Positions 9,120-18,153 of a stretch of DNA of 64,000 bases are shown here, one piece after another (the first letter of the stretch is position 1; each line of letters begins with the position of its first letter). The position numbers and the translations under genes were made by a program. The stretch comes from Candidatus Endowatersipora endosymbiont of Watersipora subatra (GTDB taxonomy: Bacteria > Pseudomonadota > Alphaproteobacteria > Rhizobiales > Rhizobiaceae): contig NZ_OZ032160.1 in the NCBI RefSeq assembly GCF_964026585.1, positions 186,001 through 250,000 of the forward strand, in the 5' to 3' direction. The notes under the pieces are model-generated. The model was not told where the DNA came from. It made no database searches and worked only from the letters and a program-made list of their open reading frames with translations.

Positions 9120-9674
9120 ATGTCAGTTAATATAGAACATTTGATGAACTTCAAATCGCCAATGCATATACATGTTTGTCCATTAGCTACCCTCAAAAGA
9201 AGTTTGAAACAATCATCAGCACGCTGGATGATTTCTCTTTCATCACCAGGAAAAAGTATCCCGATTCCTGATCAAATTGACCAGTTTAGTGATTGTTTTC
9301 TGTCTCTTGAATTTAATGATATTAGTGAGGAACATGAAGATCTGATTGCCCCAACATCCGAAGATATAGAGAAAATTATTAATTTTTCATACCGATGGAA
9401 TGGTGATGGAACGCTTTTGATACAATGCTGGATGGGCATCAGTCGCTCGACAGCGGCTGCATTGATTGTTATTTTATCCTTGTATTCTTCATCAGAAGCG
9501 GATAAAATGGCCATTTTATTAAGAACTCTATCTCCGACAGCGACTCCTAATTTTCTAATGATCCGATTAGCGGATAATAGTCTGAATTTAGATGGCAGAT
9601 TGGTTCAGGCTCTTCAGAAGATTGGACGGGGGATTGAAGCCTCTCATGGTATTCCGTTTGATATCTTTCTATAG
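9120..9674 (+). CDS. tyrosine/dual-specificity phosphatase-like protein
   Basis: 184 residues with the Cys-based phosphatase P-loop CX5R visible as CWMGISR (Cys103 to Arg109), followed by STAAALIV. The general acid is not obvious; an Asp in YRWNGDG just before the loop is possible. Many alphaproteobacteria carry a short protein of this type, often annotated as tyrosine phosphatase, of unknown substrate. Homologues tend to begin near IHVCPL, so ATG 9162 is a plausible alternative start. It follows ygfZ by 15 bases. Confidence 0.75.
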   Translation: MSVNIEHLMNFKSPMHIHVCPLATLKRSLKQSSARWMISLSSPGKSIPIPDQIDQFSDCFLSLEFNDISEEHEDLIAPTSEDIEKIINFSYRWNGDGTLLIQCWMGISRSTAAALIVILSLYSSSEADKMAILLRTLSPTATPNFLMIRLADNSLNLDGRLVQALQKIGRGIEASHGIPFDIFL

Positions 9675-9733
9675 GATAGAGTTCCCCCTTCTCTAATGCC
9701 TCTCAGATTTTCTTTTTTATAAATTAAAGGCGT

Positions 9734-10696
9734 CTACCAACTTATAAATGAAAGTAAAAGTACCCATTGTCGACAAAACTGAAGTGGAAATTTCTGAATA
9801 CCAGTGAGCGTTTCGCGTGGAGATTCTTGAAATATTCTAAGATATAAAGGTATAAGGCTCAATATACAAAATATTTTCCGGCTTGACCTATCAAGATTCC
9901 TAATTTCTATCAGGGCCTTTTTGTAATGATCAGTTGTCAACTGAATAAGAGCAATAATAAGTTTTTCATGACGTTGGTCTATCGATTGCAGAAAATCTTC
10001 TGTGTTTAAATCATATTCATTCAAAATATCAAGGGGAACAAAGATCCGCTTCATAGATCTATAGCGAGCTAAATTGATCAAGATTCTCATCAATCCTTGT
10101 GCTATACCAGAATGCCGAGAAGCGTTAAGCAGCTCAGAATTTACTTTTGAACCGTTCATCATTGCTGAAAGCTGAAAAAGAGAGGAATGAGTCTCAACAA
10201 ACCAGTTTTCGAGCATGGATAAACTTTTCATTGATTGACGATGAACCTCAACGACATGAGCTTTTATTTTTGTATTAAGCATTGTCTTAATAGTTTCCTG
10301 ATCAACAGCAACCGGTTGCTGTTTTATCAAGTATAACAGAGATCGTGCTAGCGGATGTCCAGCGGCTTCTTCGTTACGTTTACCATTTAAAACATCACTC
10401 CACCATTGCAATCGAATCTCACCAGCCATAGGCTCAATAATCTGATTAACAGCCTCCATGAGTCCAGCATGAAATGCATGTAGAACGACAATATTATCTT
10501 GAATCGACTGGGAGAGGAGCAAATTAGCCAGATATTCATCATTCATATAAAGGCGGAGTAACTGCCGACAGTACTTCAAATCTTCACGAAGGTATCCTGA
10601 ATTCATCATAATATTAAAAAGATGATTTTTTAAGTCTTTCTCTTGTGATATGATACTACGATAATAGTAATCATCTGCACGTTCATAGTGTTCCAA
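9734..10696 (-). CDS. squalene/phytoene synthase-family protein, NDUFAF6-like
   Basis: 320 residues. The family pattern is clear in LKYCRQLLRLYMNDEYLANLLL (first half), AFHAGLMEAVNQI and GEIRLQWWSDVL. However, the two Asp-rich metal motifs (DxxxD) of true squalene and phytoene synthases are absent. That fits the NDUFAF6 branch, implicated in respiratory complex I assembly in mitochondria. It follows secDF by 13 bases in the same direction, a neighbourhood seen in other alphaproteobacteria. Prenyl-transfer activity is therefore unlikely. Confidence 0.72.
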   Translation of the reverse strand: MEHYERADDYYYRSIISQEKDLKNHLFNIMMNSGYLREDLKYCRQLLRLYMNDEYLANLLLSQSIQDNIVVLHAFHAGLMEAVNQIIEPMAGEIRLQWWSDVLNGKRNEEAAGHPLARSLLYLIKQQPVAVDQETIKTMLNTKIKAHVVEVHRQSMKSLSMLENWFVETHSSLFQLSAMMNGSKVNSELLNASRHSGIAQGLMRILINLARYRSMKRIFVPLDILNEYDLNTEDFLQSIDQRHEKLIIALIQLTTDHYKKALIEIRNLDRSSRKIFCILSLIPLYLRIFQESPRETLTGIQKFPLQFCRQWVLLLSFISW

Positions 10697-10709
10697 TAAA
10701 TCTGATCAT

Positions 10710-13223
10710 TCACCGTCTTGAAAGGAGAGAGGGTTGGATTCCTAATATTCTCAACAGAGGAGCTGCTATAAAAATCGAAGAATAAGTACCGATCAAAGTC
10801 CCAAAGATCATTGCAAGAATAAAAGAACTGAGAACAAGACCACCGACTAAATACAAGGCAAGCAAAGCTAATAATGTTGTAACAGAGGTGATAACAGTAC
10901 GAGACAATGTATCGTTTATGGACATATCAAGAATCTCAGTAATGGGTTTCTTATTATATTTTTTTAGGTTCTCACGGATTCGATCATAGACAACAACGGT
11001 ATCATTCAGAGAATAGCCTACCATTGTTAAAATGGCGGCTATAGAGGATAGCGAGAACTCAAGCTTTAAGAAAGCAAAAATACCAAGAGTTAAAATGACA
11101 TCATGAAGAGTTGTTGCTAATGCACCGACTGCAAACCGCCATTCAAACCTGAACCAGATATAGATCATGATCGAGAATAAAGAAACAATGATAGCAATGG
11201 CGCTGGTCTTAGCTAACTCATGGGAAACAGTGGGTCCTACCACTTCTTGCCGACGAAACTCATAATCTGAATCCATCACTTTGCGAACTTGTGACAGCTT
11301 ACTGTTTTCAGAATTCCTATTCTTTTTTTGATTCTCAATACGAATTAACACTTCATTGGATGCACCAAAACTCTGTACCTGAACGTCACCAAGGTTTAGC
11401 TCTTCCATCCATCTTCGGATTTCTCCTAGGTCAGCTTGCCCAGTTTTAGCTTTATATTCTATCAAAGTCCCTCCTCGGAAATCAATTCCGTAGTTCAGAT
11501 TTAAGATAAAAAAAGCTAGAATCGATCCGATGATAAAAAAAGTTGATAGGAATAATGACAGATGATGAAAGAATATAAATCTTATAGATGTTTTGTCTGG
11601 TAACATTTTTAGGAAGCGATAAGGTAACCTCTTTGGCCGTTTCCAGTGGATCCAAAAGAACACCATTAATCGTGTGAGAGTGAACGCACTAAAAAAAGAT
11701 GTCATCACACCAATAGCAAGAGTGATAGAAAACCCTTTAATGGGACCTGATCCAAAATAAAATAGAATGAAAGCTGAGATCAAAGTAGTCATATTACTAT
11801 CTAAAATAGTTCTCATCGCCTCACGAAAGCCTACATCTATAGCCTGAATCAAAGAGCGATGACCTCGTTTTTCTTCTCGAATACGTTCATAAATTAATAC
11901 ATTGGCATCAACAGCCATCCCTATGGTTAGAACAATGCCAGCAATTCCAGGAAGAGTAAGGGTTGCACCTAAAGCAGATAAAATACCAATGATAAGAGTC
12001 ATATTAGCGATGAGTGCTAAATTAGCGATAAGTCCTAACTTTCCATATGATAATATCATGAATATTATAACGAGAAGAATAGCGATAAGTGATGCCTTTT
12101 TACCTGCAATAATAGAATCAGCGCCCAAAGTTGGGCCCACGATCCGTTCTTCAACAAAAGTAATTTTTGTAGGAAGTGCGCCGCTCCTCATCAATACGGC
12201 GAGATTATTTGCTGACTCTGTAGTAAAATTACCAGAAATCTGGCCAACTCCTTGGCAAATAGGGGCTTCGAGAACGGGAGCAGAAATCACTTTCTCGTCC
12301 AACACAATTGCGAAACGATCGCCTATTTTCATTGAACTGATACGACAAAAACGTTGAGCGGCTTTTGTATTGAAACGAAAGAGAACCAAAGGTTCATTAG
12401 TTTTGGGATGAAAACCAAGTTTAGCATCTTCTAGATTTTCGCCATTAATTTCAACTTTCTTCCGAACAAGAACATACGCCTCCTGATGAAAATCATAGGT
12501 TGATAATATTTCTGAATCGAGAGGAGGTCCATTTTTGAAAGCATCTCTTACGTTCATAGTTTCATTCACCATACGGAATGTAAGTTTTGCAGTCGTTCCA
12601 ATGAGTTTTTTCAATTGTTTAGGATCGTTAAAACCAGGAACTTGAATGCTAATCCGGTCTACACCTTGTTTTTGGATAAGTGGTTCTATCGTTCCTAATG
12701 CATCAATACGGTGCCGTATAATCTCAATCGATCGAGAAACTGCAGACATTAACCTTTGATCAATTCCTGATTCGGTTAAAGAATAATCCAAAATAAACGA
12801 CGAAGGCTCTCTGAATTCGACTTCTACAGGACCGATAGAACTAACAGGGTTCAGTAAATTTGCGAGCCGTTTTTTGGCTATTTCCATGTCGGATTCATTG
12901 ATCAACTGGATACGAACACAGTCATCTTTCGCTGAAAGACTCTGGTATCCAATACGCTTACCCTGTGTAGAATCAAGAAGAGTTCTCCGAATATCGTGAA
13001 GGAGTGTTTCTAACCTTTCCTTTATAAGGTTCTTACGGTCAATCTTGATCTGAAGATACACACCACCTTGCAAATCGAGTCCCAGAGATAATTGATTTTT
13101 AGGGAACCATTTCGGCAGAACATTCAGTGTACTTTTCGAAAATAAATTGGGAGAAGCAAATAAAATCCCTATCATGACCAAGATAATAATTGAAGACATC
13201 TTCCACTGAGAAAAATGCAACAT
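10710..13223 (-). CDS. secDF: fused protein translocase subunit SecDF
   Basis: An 837-residue fusion of SecD (about 1-515) and SecF (about 550-837), which use the proton-motive force to help pull exported proteins from the SecYEG channel. SecD features: an N-terminal membrane helix, LGLDLQGGVYLQI, periplasmic P1 domain, then helices with GIVLTIGMAVDANVLIYERIREE. SecF features: NYGIDFRGGTLIEY and MVGYSLNDTVVVYDRIREN. Many bacteria have two genes; fusion is known in Rhizobiales and Bacillus. It is transcribed after yajC (71-base gap). Confidence 0.95.
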   Translation of the reverse strand: MLHFSQWKMSSIIILVMIGILFASPNLFSKSTLNVLPKWFPKNQLSLGLDLQGGVYLQIKIDRKNLIKERLETLLHDIRRTLLDSTQGKRIGYQSLSAKDDCVRIQLINESDMEIAKKRLANLLNPVSSIGPVEVEFREPSSFILDYSLTESGIDQRLMSAVSRSIEIIRHRIDALGTIEPLIQKQGVDRISIQVPGFNDPKQLKKLIGTTAKLTFRMVNETMNVRDAFKNGPPLDSEILSTYDFHQEAYVLVRKKVEINGENLEDAKLGFHPKTNEPLVLFRFNTKAAQRFCRISSMKIGDRFAIVLDEKVISAPVLEAPICQGVGQISGNFTTESANNLAVLMRSGALPTKITFVEERIVGPTLGADSIIAGKKASLIAILLVIIFMILSYGKLGLIANLALIANMTLIIGILSALGATLTLPGIAGIVLTIGMAVDANVLIYERIREEKRGHRSLIQAIDVGFREAMRTILDSNMTTLISAFILFYFGSGPIKGFSITLAIGVMTSFFSAFTLTRLMVFFWIHWKRPKRLPYRFLKMLPDKTSIRFIFFHHLSLFLSTFFIIGSILAFFILNLNYGIDFRGGTLIEYKAKTGQADLGEIRRWMEELNLGDVQVQSFGASNEVLIRIENQKKNRNSENSKLSQVRKVMDSDYEFRRQEVVGPTVSHELAKTSAIAIIVSLFSIMIYIWFRFEWRFAVGALATTLHDVILTLGIFAFLKLEFSLSSIAAILTMVGYSLNDTVVVYDRIRENLKKYNKKPITEILDMSINDTLSRTVITSVTTLLALLALYLVGGLVLSSFILAMIFGTLIGTYSSIFIAAPLLRILGIQPSLLSRR

Positions 13224-13294
13224 TGTTACTCAACCTTCAAATCTATGTTTTAAAGAGAGGTCTTAAAATCCGTTATTCTCAATAATTTACGCTT

Positions 13295-13669
13295 TTACTC
13301 TCCTTCCTTTTCAAGGATATCATCTTTTTTTGGAGATGACTTCTCTGATTTAATCGGCTCCCCCCTGACTCTTACATCTGCAATCAGGGACCGCAAAATC
13401 TTAACTTTTGTCTCCGCAGAGATCATGATCTCAATTTCTGAATCATCAATAATTTTCGTCACTCTACCGATAATGCCCCCACCCGTAACAACAATGTCAT
13501 TACGACGGATCTTGCTGAGTGTTTGATCTCTTTTCTTTTGCTGCTGGCGTTGAGGCCTTATAACCAAGAACCACATGATTGCACCAATTGCAATCACTGG
13601 GACCAAGAACTCAACTATGCCGTTACCGGCCCCTCCAAGCGATTGTGCATAAGCAGGTTTAATAAACAT
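13295..13669 (-). CDS. yajC: preprotein translocase subunit YajC
   Basis: 124 residues with one membrane helix (about 18-38, VEFLVPVIAIGAIMWFLVI) followed by RPQRQQQKKRDQ and the YajC core DIVVTGGGIIGRV. YajC associates with SecDF at the inner membrane. The C-terminus is Lys/Glu-rich. It is the first gene of the yajC-secDF-NDUFAF6-like run. Confidence 0.93.
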   Translation of the reverse strand: MFIKPAYAQSLGGAGNGIVEFLVPVIAIGAIMWFLVIRPQRQQQKKRDQTLSKIRRNDIVVTGGGIIGRVTKIIDDSEIEIMISAETKVKILRSLIADVRVRGEPIKSEKSSPKKDDILEKEGE

Positions 13670-14092
13670 AGAAAATCCTTTGTAATAGATATGGAATGGA
13701 GTCGTCTCTGCCGGAAGAAAATGGCAGACAATCTAAATATAATCATCAGTCACTGTAATGCAACAAGGGAAACAGACCTCATTCTATTGAGTGAGAGAGA
13801 GAACAGTTGCTAGTCAGTCTAGACAATGATCTTAAAATGATTGCGGCCTTCTTTGGGGCCATTAATTTATAGAAGAGAAGTAGAGAACCAGGAGACTCAA
13901 TGATATTTAGATACTTAGGAGTATTAGGAGTTTAGAGATCGAAAGTATTAAGAAAGTCATTTGAAATTATGACTTCATTAAGAGACATACTGTTTATGGT
14001 ATCGCTCATCAGCACTTAATAATTAAGCTAGATAACGAGATCATTAGAAAAAAACTTTACTCTTTAGCTCAATCACTAGTATTTGTTAACAT
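13670..14092. other. gene-free interval between yajC and tRNA-Ser
   Basis: About 420 bases with no convincing frame on either strand and no RNA gene that I recognise. It must hold the yajC promoter (minus strand) and the tRNA-Ser promoter, but I see no clear boxes. Confidence 0.5.
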
Positions 14093-14182
14093 GGACAGGT
14101 GGCCGAGTGGCTGAAGGCGCGCCCCTGCTAAGGGTGTAGACGGGTAACCGTTTCGAGGGTTCGAATCCCTTCCTGTCCGCCA
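14093..14182 (+). tRNA. tRNA-Ser(GCU)
   Basis: A 90-base class II tRNA with CCA encoded. Acceptor GGACAGG (14093-14099) pairs with CCTGTCC (14172-14178). The anticodon arm is CGCCC-CTGCTAA-GGGTG, giving anticodon GCT (codons AGC/AGU). A long variable arm and the T-loop TTCGAAT are present. Confidence 0.97.
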
Positions 14183-14257
14183 CATACAACTTCTCAAAGG
14201 AAAAATATTTTCTCTTCAGTTTATTGATTTATACATCCTAACACTTTAATTTAGTGT

Positions 14258-14345
14258 TGGTGCGGCCGAGAAGACTCGAACTTCCACGGGGTATGAGCCC
14301 ACAGCGACCTCAACGCTGCGCGTCTACCATTTCCGCCACGGCCGC
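14258..14345 (-). tRNA. tRNA-Leu(GAG)
   Basis: An 88-base class II tRNA on the minus strand with CCA encoded (TGG at 14258-14260 on the plus strand). Acceptor GCGGCCG pairs with CGGCCGC. The anticodon arm is CAGCG-TTGAGGT-CGCTG, giving anticodon GAG (codons CUC/CUU). It is convergent with tRNA-Ser(GCU), 75 bases away. Confidence 0.96.
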
Positions 14346-14476
14346 AGATTGGATACGAAGTTCAATAATAATAACAAAATCAGATCTTATCCACAAGTTA
14401 GAAATATTAATTTTCAGAAAAGGATCTTCAAATACTGAAAATACAAAGACAAAGAAATCAACCCAACTTTTTACCA

Positions 14477-15184
14477 ATGTCTATACCAAAATATGTTGAA
14501 TGGATGATCACAGAGAATCTGACAGACTATGAAAAAGCAGCGAGTTTTATGGAAAAACGCGCAGCTGCTATTGCCAAAGGTGAAGAAAATGAATGTGTCC
14601 TTCTTCTTGAACACCCTCCCCTTTACACAGCAGGCGCCAGCGCAAATTCTGATGATTTACTGGATGCCAATCGATTTCCTGTCATTCAAACACGTCGTGG
14701 AGGCCAGTACACTTACCATGGTCCAGGGCAAAGGGTAGCTTATGTGATGCTAGATTTGAAGGAGCGTCAGAAAGATATTCGTCTTTATATCGCATCCCTT
14801 GAAGATTGGATCATATCTACTCTAAGTAGATTTCAGATTTCTGGACAGAAGCGCGAACAATTTGTCGGTGTATGGGTCAAAAGACCGGATCTACCACTTC
14901 GTAATGGCATAATCGCAGAAGATAAAATTGCTGCTATCGGCGTAAGGATCAAGAAATGGATTTCTCTCCACGGAATTTCAATCAATGTTGGACCTGATCT
15001 TGACCACTTTTCGGGGATTGTTCCTTGCGGAATAAACCAAGATGGCGTTACGAGTCTAACTGATCTTGGCGTTCCTGCAAGTATGCAGGAATTCGACATG
15101 GCTTTAAAAACAAATTTTGAACTGATTTTTGGTCCCACACTGACAGTTAATTGTCAATTTTCAGATGATTCAGGTATCCTTTAA
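14477..15184 (+). CDS. lipB: octanoyl-[acyl carrier protein]:protein octanoyltransferase LipB
   Basis: 235 residues. LipB moves octanoyl groups from ACP to lipoyl domains, the first step of lipoate synthesis for 2-oxoacid dehydrogenases and glycine cleavage. Seen: [22 protein letters not shown] (about 75-96), the catalytic Lys in [15 protein letters not shown], and the catalytic Cys in [13 protein letters not shown]. The length is typical. lipA is not nearby. Confidence 0.95.
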   Translation: MSIPKYVEWMITENLTDYEKAASFMEKRAAAIAKGEENECVLLLEHPPLYTAGASANSDDLLDANRFPVIQTRRGGQYTYHGPGQRVAYVMLDLKERQKDIRLYIASLEDWIISTLSRFQISGQKREQFVGVWVKRPDLPLRNGIIAEDKIAAIGVRIKKWISLHGISINVGPDLDHFSGIVPCGINQDGVTSLTDLGVPASMQEFDMALKTNFELIFGPTLTVNCQFSDDSGIL

Positions 15185-15210
15185 GGGATTGGAGAGCCTT
15201 ATATCTTATC

Positions 15211-15534
15211 TTATTCTGATTTCGATGGCAAGTTATCAGTCAAGTCATGATTTCCTGTTGATTTCTCATTTTCAGCTGGCCTTAAATCAAGAATCATCTT
15301 CTTAAGAATCTCAAGTTCTTTTTTAAGAGTGTCATTTTCCATTCGGGTTCGGGAGGCTATATCCCTGACGACTTCAAATTCATCTCGTGAAACTAAATCC
15401 ATTCGCGTAATAAACTTCTCAAACTGACTATATAGAATTTTATCTACTTCCCCCTTCGCATCTTGAGTGATACTAGTACAATCAGTTATGAACTTAGCCA
15501 GTTGATCGAATAGACGATCAGATGATTTTTGCAT
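15211..15534 (-). CDS. ubiK: UbiK-family accessory factor (BMFP domain)
   Basis: 107 residues, almost entirely helical. The BMFP signature runs FEKFITRMDLVSRDEFEVV, followed by a coiled coil (RMENDTLKKELEILKK). UbiK supports the ubiquinone biosynthesis complex in other proteobacteria; some members were annotated as membrane fusogenic proteins. The C-terminus is disordered and polar. It is convergent with lipB (26-base gap). Confidence 0.82.
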   Translation of the reverse strand: MQKSSDRLFDQLAKFITDCTSITQDAKGEVDKILYSQFEKFITRMDLVSRDEFEVVRDIASRTRMENDTLKKELEILKKMILDLRPAENEKSTGNHDLTDNLPSKSE

Positions 15535-15776
15535 AAAGCGTAGCCTTTGAGGACAAGGTTAATATTAATTATTACCGTTTCGATAATAATTAATAATCAT
15601 TTAATGGGATAATAACAACTGGTTTCTAACTTCTAAAGCCATTACTGATGAAGGATAGCTTTGTAAGTTGATCTTAATAATCACTTTAGAATAGACTGCA
15701 TATCCTTAAAATTCTTAGAGGATACCATTGATTCCCTCAAAGGAATATTCTTTAAGACTAAAGAACTCATTCCATT

Positions 15777-16436
15777 CTAGAAAAGAAATCTGGTTCTTTT
15801 TTTAAACCCTGGCAAAGGATTCATTGAGCAATTAAACGCATCCCTTTGGCTTACAATTCCCATACTTTTTTTATAGAGTCTTGCTACTCCACTGTTTCCA
15901 AAGCCAATAACCGCAACCAAACGACCCTTTTCTTTTAACTGATCTTTCAGTGTATCAGGGATTTGTTCGACTCCGCCACCAATAAAAATTATATCATAAG
16001 GACCTTCAGTAGCTAAACCAGCCTCAAGCGGAGCCTTTACAACAGCAGTATTATTAAAACCTCTTTTCATGAGAATATGTTTAGCTCTTTCTGCTAATTC
16101 AGAATCACTTTCAATCGCCACTACGGACTTGCATAATGTTGAAAGAATCGCTGTTGAATAACCAGTGCCACATCCAATATCTAACACAATACAATCAAGA
16201 GTAATCCTGGCCAGCTGTATAAGCTTAGCCATCGACATTGCGTCACTTAAAAAACGGCTTTCATCTCCTTGAGAAATCAGAAAACTACGATCAATATAGG
16301 CTAAAGGTCGTTGTGCCTTCGATACAAAATCTTCTCGGGGTATCGATAAAAAAGCATTTATGACATTATAATTTGTGACACCATTCGGACGGAGCTGACA
16401 TTCAACCATCTGCCTCCGTGCATGTTCAAAATTTGT
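15777..16436 (-). CDS. PIMT-like SAM-dependent methyltransferase
   Basis: 219 residues from the ATG at 16436 (a longer start at 16448 is open). It opens with ARRQMVECQLRPNGVT and has the SAM motif VLDIGCGTGYSTAIL, so it belongs to the protein-L-isoaspartate O-methyltransferase family. The active-site stretch of Pcm (ISQP with the following helix) is replaced here by ISQGDESRFLSDAMSMAKLIQL. That matches the alphaproteobacterial paralogue often found beside tolC. Isoaspartyl repair activity is therefore uncertain; tolC is not adjacent here. Confidence 0.78.
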   Translation of the reverse strand, partial: TNFEHARRQMVECQLRPNGVTNYNVINAFLSIPREDFVSKAQRPLAYIDRSFLISQGDESRFLSDAMSMAKLIQLARITLDCIVLDIGCGTGYSTAILSTLCKSVVAIESDSELAERAKHILMKRGFNNTAVVKAPLEAGLATEGPYDIIFIGGGVEQIPDTLKDQLKEKGRLVAVIGFGNSGVARLYKKSMGIVSQRDAFNCSMNPLPGFKKRTRFLF

Positions 16437-16448
16437 CATTTTTAGCAA

Positions 16449-16911
16449 TCCTCATAGATCAGATGAAGAGATAACCTATAGATGATAGACAAGTGAATCT
16501 ACAGAACAGGAGATTCATAATGAAAAAGAGGTTCAGAAACAATCAGTATTCATCCTTTCTTTGATCTCTTTATAGGAGAGTAGAACTCCTTGTGCAGAGC
16601 TCAACGTCAACGCATTTGACCAACTTAATTAATGATTTTTTATCAACAAGATGGCATCCGTATTGCATGCCAAGCATTCACGCATGGTTCATATAACCAA
16701 TTCTTGAATAGAACAACGAGAAGCAGTTGCTGAATTCGATTCATGCTCGGCTTGCAGAGCAGAGGCGGATATTAAAAAGCTTTGATAACTCTAGACTTCA
16801 TTTTTTGCAGTAAATGCATAGCTCGTCTGCATGGTTTGCGTTCGTATTTGTTTAGAAGACTCGCTATTCAGATCATGAAGGGACTGGAAATTAATAACAC
16901 AATTTTGAAAA
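16449..16911. other. gene-free interval upstream of the DUF1127 gene
   Basis: About 460 bases between divergent genes. I see no convincing coding frame, RNA gene or strong promoter box. It may hold eroded sequence as well as the two promoters. Confidence 0.45.
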
Positions 16912-17073
16912 ATGGTTAAAATAATGAGATTATTCAATAATATCCGTACTTGGAATCGAATTCGTCAGACACGGATTCAATTGAGCAACCTGTCTAACCG
17001 TGAGCTGAACGACATAGGTATATCCCGCGGTGATATTCCATTCGTAGCAAGGGATGCTGTTTCAAGGAAGTAA
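16912..17073 (+). CDS. DUF1127 domain small protein
   Basis: 53 residues, ATG 16912 to TAA 17071-17073. The C-terminal half SNLSNRELNDIGISRGDIPF is the DUF1127 (YjiS-like) signature, preceded by basic RTWNRIRQTRIQL. DUF1127 mini-proteins are widespread in alphaproteobacteria; some bind RNA or affect phosphate/carbon metabolism, but the role of this one is unknown. It ends 15 bases before the convergent cobU stop. No strong Shine-Dalgarno is visible. Confidence 0.8.
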   Translation: MVKIMRLFNNIRTWNRIRQTRIQLSNLSNRELNDIGISRGDIPFVARDAVSRK

Positions 17074-17088
17074 ATTCAGAATCACTGT

Positions 17089-18093
17089 CTATGGAAGATT
17101 CGGAAAGGTAGCCATCCCTGAATGGCACTGCGCAGCTGCTCTGATAATACCAGCTGCTAGCGCTGCTCCCGTCCCTTCTCCTAACCGCATACCAAGATCA
17201 AGCAAAGGTATTTTATTCATTATTTTGAGTGCCTTTAGATGAGCTGGCTCAGCAGAGAGATGCCCAAACAAACAATGATCGAGTGCTTTTGAATTGAATG
17301 CATAAAGCAATGCAGCCGCGGCACTGGCAACAAATCCATCGATAACAACAGGGATTCTCTTGAGTCGTCCGGCGAGGATTGCACCGACCATAGCAGCGAT
17401 TTCTCGGCCGCCAAGGCAGCATAGAACTTCTAGAGAATCGTTTAGATGCTTTTTATGAAGTTTAACAGCACGATTGATCACATCTACTTTGAGTGCAATT
17501 CCTTTAGTATCAAGACCCGTTCCTGGACCAACCCAGTCTTCTGCAGTTCCTCCAAATAAAGCATAATAGATGGCAGAAGCAATTGTTGTATTACCAATAC
17601 CCATTTCGCCGATGCATAGTAAATCCGTGCCAATGGAAATTGATTCCATACCCCAATCTATACTTTCGGCACAAGTTGGCTCATCCATAGCAGCTTTTTG
17701 GCTAATATCAGCAGTTGGTCTCTCCAGTCTCAAATCTAAAACTTTGAGATTGAGATTGTTAGCAATGCAAATTTGGTTGATTGCCGCCCCACCGTTTCTA
17801 AAATTGGTTACCATCTGTGCTGTTACTTCAGGAGAAAAACGAGAAATGCCTTGTTTTGTAACTCCATGATTACTGGAAAAAATAGCTACCAAAGGATAGT
17901 TGATTTTAGGTTGACACCCCGTCCAGCTTGCCAACCATATAGCAATTTCCTCAAGTTTGCCTAGTGACCCGAGTGGTTTTGTTAAAGTAAGATCTCGTTC
18001 TATAACTAAATGGGCTGCACTGGTATCAGGTCCAGGCAAATGATTCAGAAAATTGCGTATATCATCGAGACTAAGATTGGAAGAATTCATCAT
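17089..18093 (-). CDS. cobU: nicotinate-nucleotide--dimethylbenzimidazole phosphoribosyltransferase (CobT/CobU)
   Basis: 334 residues, typical length. It makes alpha-ribazole 5'-phosphate for the lower ligand of cobalamin. Seen: PLGSLGKLEEIAIWLA near the N-terminus, GEMGIGNTTIASAI in the middle, and LDLGMRLGEGTGAALA near the C-terminus, which holds the catalytic Glu. Called cobT in Salmonella and cobU in Pseudomonas denitrificans; I use cobU to avoid confusion with the chelatase cobT at 47-49 kb. It is divergent from cobV with only 60 bases between starts, leaving no room for a cobalamin riboswitch. Confidence 0.93.
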   Translation of the reverse strand: MMNSSNLSLDDIRNFLNHLPGPDTSAAHLVIERDLTLTKPLGSLGKLEEIAIWLASWTGCQPKINYPLVAIFSSNHGVTKQGISRFSPEVTAQMVTNFRNGGAAINQICIANNLNLKVLDLRLERPTADISQKAAMDEPTCAESIDWGMESISIGTDLLCIGEMGIGNTTIASAIYYALFGGTAEDWVGPGTGLDTKGIALKVDVINRAVKLHKKHLNDSLEVLCCLGGREIAAMVGAILAGRLKRIPVVIDGFVASAAAALLYAFNSKALDHCLFGHLSAEPAHLKALKIMNKIPLLDLGMRLGEGTGAALAAGIIRAAAQCHSGMATFPNLP

Positions 18094-18153
18094 AGGTATA
18101 CTGCAGCAGTCAATCAGAACAAGATACTTAAAAAGTTAAGAACGGATCTTAAT

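Noticed and set aside
11902..12357. 151-residue plus-strand frame inside secDF
   Set aside because: Antisense shadow in a biased-codon region with no ribosome site or family match.
14254..14499. 81-residue open frame
   Set aside because: It runs through tRNA-Leu(GAG) on the other strand and into lipB in another frame.
18094..18153. Cobalamin riboswitch between the divergent cob genes
   Set aside because: Only 60 bases separate the starts, far too short for that riboswitch, and no B12-box-like sequence is seen.
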